From assembly GCF_020906515.1 (NCBI RefSeq), contig NC_085855.1, forward strand, positions 1,488,001-1,552,000: a stretch of 64,000 nucleotides of DNA, in the 5' to 3' direction. The notes beneath the pieces were generated by a model. The model saw only the letters and a program-made list of their open reading frames with translations. It was not told the DNA's origin and did no database searches. The DNA is from Vanrija pseudolonga (Eukaryota > Basidiomycota > Tremellomycetes > Trichosporonales > Trichosporonaceae). The translations under genes were made by a program, and so were the position numbers. The first letter of the stretch is position 1; each line of letters opens with the position of its first letter. Positions 62,066 through 64,000 of the stretch are shown piece after piece.

Positions 62066-63901
62066 TTACTTCTGAATCACCTCGACGATCTGCTTGGTCG
62101 CCCACAGCGTCTCCTCCTCGTACCCGATATACCCCACAGTCTGGAGGCACAGCGGCGCGTCGACGCTGGCAGCGGCGTCGAAAGAGTCGTACACGTCCGC
62201 CTCGGCGTCGTTACGCGGCGTGTAAGCCGCCGCCTCGGCATCCTTGGCCGGGTCGACGTGCGCACCCGTGGGGAACACAACCGCAGGGTAGTTCACCAGG
62301 TTCCAGAAGCTCGTGTAGTTCCAGTACCGCGCCGTGCCGTGCGCCGGCGCCGGGGTCGGCCCGACGGGCGTGAGGAGGATGTCCATGCCGGTGGCCTGCC
62401 AGTGGGCTGCGAAGGCGGCGCGGAAGGCGTCGCGGCGGGCGACGAGCTGGCGCAGGCGTCAACACGGATACTGTCTGGCACTATACGGGCCACTTACGTC
62501 CCACAGCTCCTCGCGCGACCGCTCCCTGTCCCCAGCTTGACCAATGATCCACTCCGTAAGCGGCAGCACGCGCTCCCCGCTGCCGGCGATATGGTCGTAC
62601 ACGGCCTTGCCGTTATCGGGCCAGTACAGCGCCGAGATGATCTCCCAGTTGTCGGCGGACCGGTACGGGGCGTACTCGACGACGTCGAACGCGCCGCTCT
62701 GGCGCAGCTTGGAGACCGCGGTGTCGAGCGCGCGCCGCACGGGCGCGACGGGGCGCACGACCCCGTCGTCGTAGAGCACGCCGACGCGCAGGCGCTTCGG
62801 CTGGACCTCGCGCCACGGCTTGACGTCGAGCCTGGTCGTCAGCGCCGCATGCGAGGGCTGGACTTACGTCGGGTCCCGCTTCCACGGCTCCGTGCTCGCC
62901 ACGAGCCGCATGTACTTCTCCAAATCGTCCACGCTGCGCCCCATCGGCCCGTGCGTGCCCAGAATCCCCTCCCATCCAGCCGGGCCGACGGGGATGTTGG
63001 CGCCGCCGTAGGGCAGGCGCCGGACGGACGGCTTAAACGAGTAGATGCCGCATGCGGCGGCGGGCTACGAGCGAGCGTCAGCGAGTGGTCTGGCGTGGGG
63101 ATGGGCCCGAGGCGGAGGCTGCAACTCACACTCCGCACACTGCCGCCAATGTCCGTGCCGATGCCCAACGGACTGCCCTTCATCCCGATCAGCGCGCCCT
63201 CGCCGCCGCTGCTCCCGCCGGCCGTGAGGTCCGTGTTCCATGGCGACGCGGTGACGCCGAGGTAACACTCTGTTTCGAGGTGCATCAGGCTCTGGGGGTT
63301 GGTTGTTTCTGCGGGGGCGGGTCAGCCGCCATCCTCCTCCCTCCTTGCGCCTTCCTTGACACCCCGACTCACTGCAGTAGAACACGGCCCCGGCGTTACG
63401 CAGAATCTCGACCATGTACGCGTCCTCGGTCGCGACGTTGCCGATCATGTCCAGGAACCCGCTCGGCGAGTCGTGCCCCTTGACGTCGAGGTGGTCCTTG
63501 ATGCTGACGGGTACGCCGTGGAACGGGCCGACTGGCACGCCGGTCCGCTCGAGCTCGGCGTCGAGCCACGCCGCGCGCTCGAGCGCCTCGGGGGCGAACA
63601 GCTCGACAAGGCAGTTGGTCACCTGCTGTGCGATCGCCGCGGCCTTGACGTACGCAGTGGTCACCTCGACCGCGGTGTACTTGCGCGCCGCGAGCGCCTC
63701 CGCGAGCCGCGTGGCGTCCAGCTCGACGATGGCAAGCTCGGCGGCCGACAGGATGCCGCTGGTCGAGAGGACGCCCGTGACGTTCTTCGCCAGCTTGGTG
63801 TTCTTCGGCAGGCGGTACGCCGCTGGAATGGTGCTGTCGCGCACTGCGATGGCCTCCGCGGCGAGCTCTGCCGCGGGGCGAGGAATCTTGGCTGGGGACA
63901 T
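62066..63901 (-). CDS. Amidase, amidase-signature family (fungal acetamidase-like)
   Basis: Five exons on the minus strand (63373-63901, 63130-63308, 62868-63064, 62498-62831, 62066-62446), introns 64, 65, 36 and 51 bases; 539 residues, the usual length. The Ser-cisSer-Lys triad is complete: Lys135 in PVSIKDHLDVKG, Ser209 in GGSSGGEGALIG and nucleophile Ser233 in GTDIGGSVR, with the expected 24-residue spacing between the serines. These enzymes hydrolyse carboxamides to acid and ammonia. No signal peptide, so probably cytosolic, used in nitrogen scavenging (family inference; substrate unknown). Each splice restores conserved family sequence, for example VFYCKTTNPQSLM across intron 1. Confidence 0.92.
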
Positions 63902-64000
63902 GGCGTGGGAGGGGGTGGTTCTTGGTGATGGGCGTGGTAACTTGCTTGCTGCTCAACAACAACAACGACAAGCGATAAGTACTCGCGCGTATGTCGCCTG

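Noticed and set aside
1-64000. tRNA and rRNA genes
   Set aside because: Several GTTCGAA-like words were checked by eye, but none sits in a cloverleaf-like context; absence is not proven without a covariance-model search.

Overview
The window reads as nuclear DNA of a GC-rich basidiomycete yeast. A Trichosporonales-type tremellomycete is my inference from gene content and intron style; no marker gene proves it. Introns are tiny (32-69 bases, mostly 34-41), start GTGAGT/GTAAGT/GTGCGT and end with a CTGAC-like branch site only a few bases before the AG. I recognised no RNA genes, transposons, viral copies or CRISPR arrays. Intron coordinates were read by eye from frame and splice signals, so each junction carries a small uncertainty.

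Layout. (1) 1-9114: the 3' end of one gene, then six small plus-strand genes of unknown function, most with a tiny first exon, a short intron and a helical second exon. A seventh of this style lies at 15423-16410. (2) 9344-14863: a catabolic pair, a GH78 alpha-L-rhamnosidase (minus) divergent from an MFS sugar permease (plus). (3) 16613-18327: a proline/arginine-rich protein with a small cysteine cluster. (4) 19750-57211: about 38 kb that is almost entirely one rapidly diversifying set of unknown genes. (5) 59625-63901: a Zn2Cys6 transcription factor and a convergent amidase of the amidase-signature family.

Region 4 is the striking part. In at least 18 loci I find the same plan: a short first exon, a roughly 37-base phase-0 intron, a short helix with a W/F pair, then a C-x3-C mini-motif followed by an aromatic-rich stretch, then a Lys/Arg-rich low-complexity tract. 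Subfamilies: 'HT' genes (C-x3-C-x2-H-T then EL-x-EA; 19750-26967 and 33607-36916), 'CFC-tail' genes (last ~25 residues of the type TCFCEECxNPPARYARLDD then SDLED; 37185-57211), 'GPKHL' genes (52077, 53512, 55475) that are the divergent partners of CFC-tail genes, and looser relatives (27188-31892, 38465). The array shows birth and death in action: a divergent gene pair copied three times, one gene that is three modules fused with their introns kept, a truncated copy, and copies with in-frame stops. None of the predicted proteins shows a clear signal peptide or membrane segment; basic tracts suggest a nuclear or nucleic-acid-binding role (inference). One gene inside the array (32604-33500) carries a domain that looks like the BRCT domain of the telomere protein Rap1.
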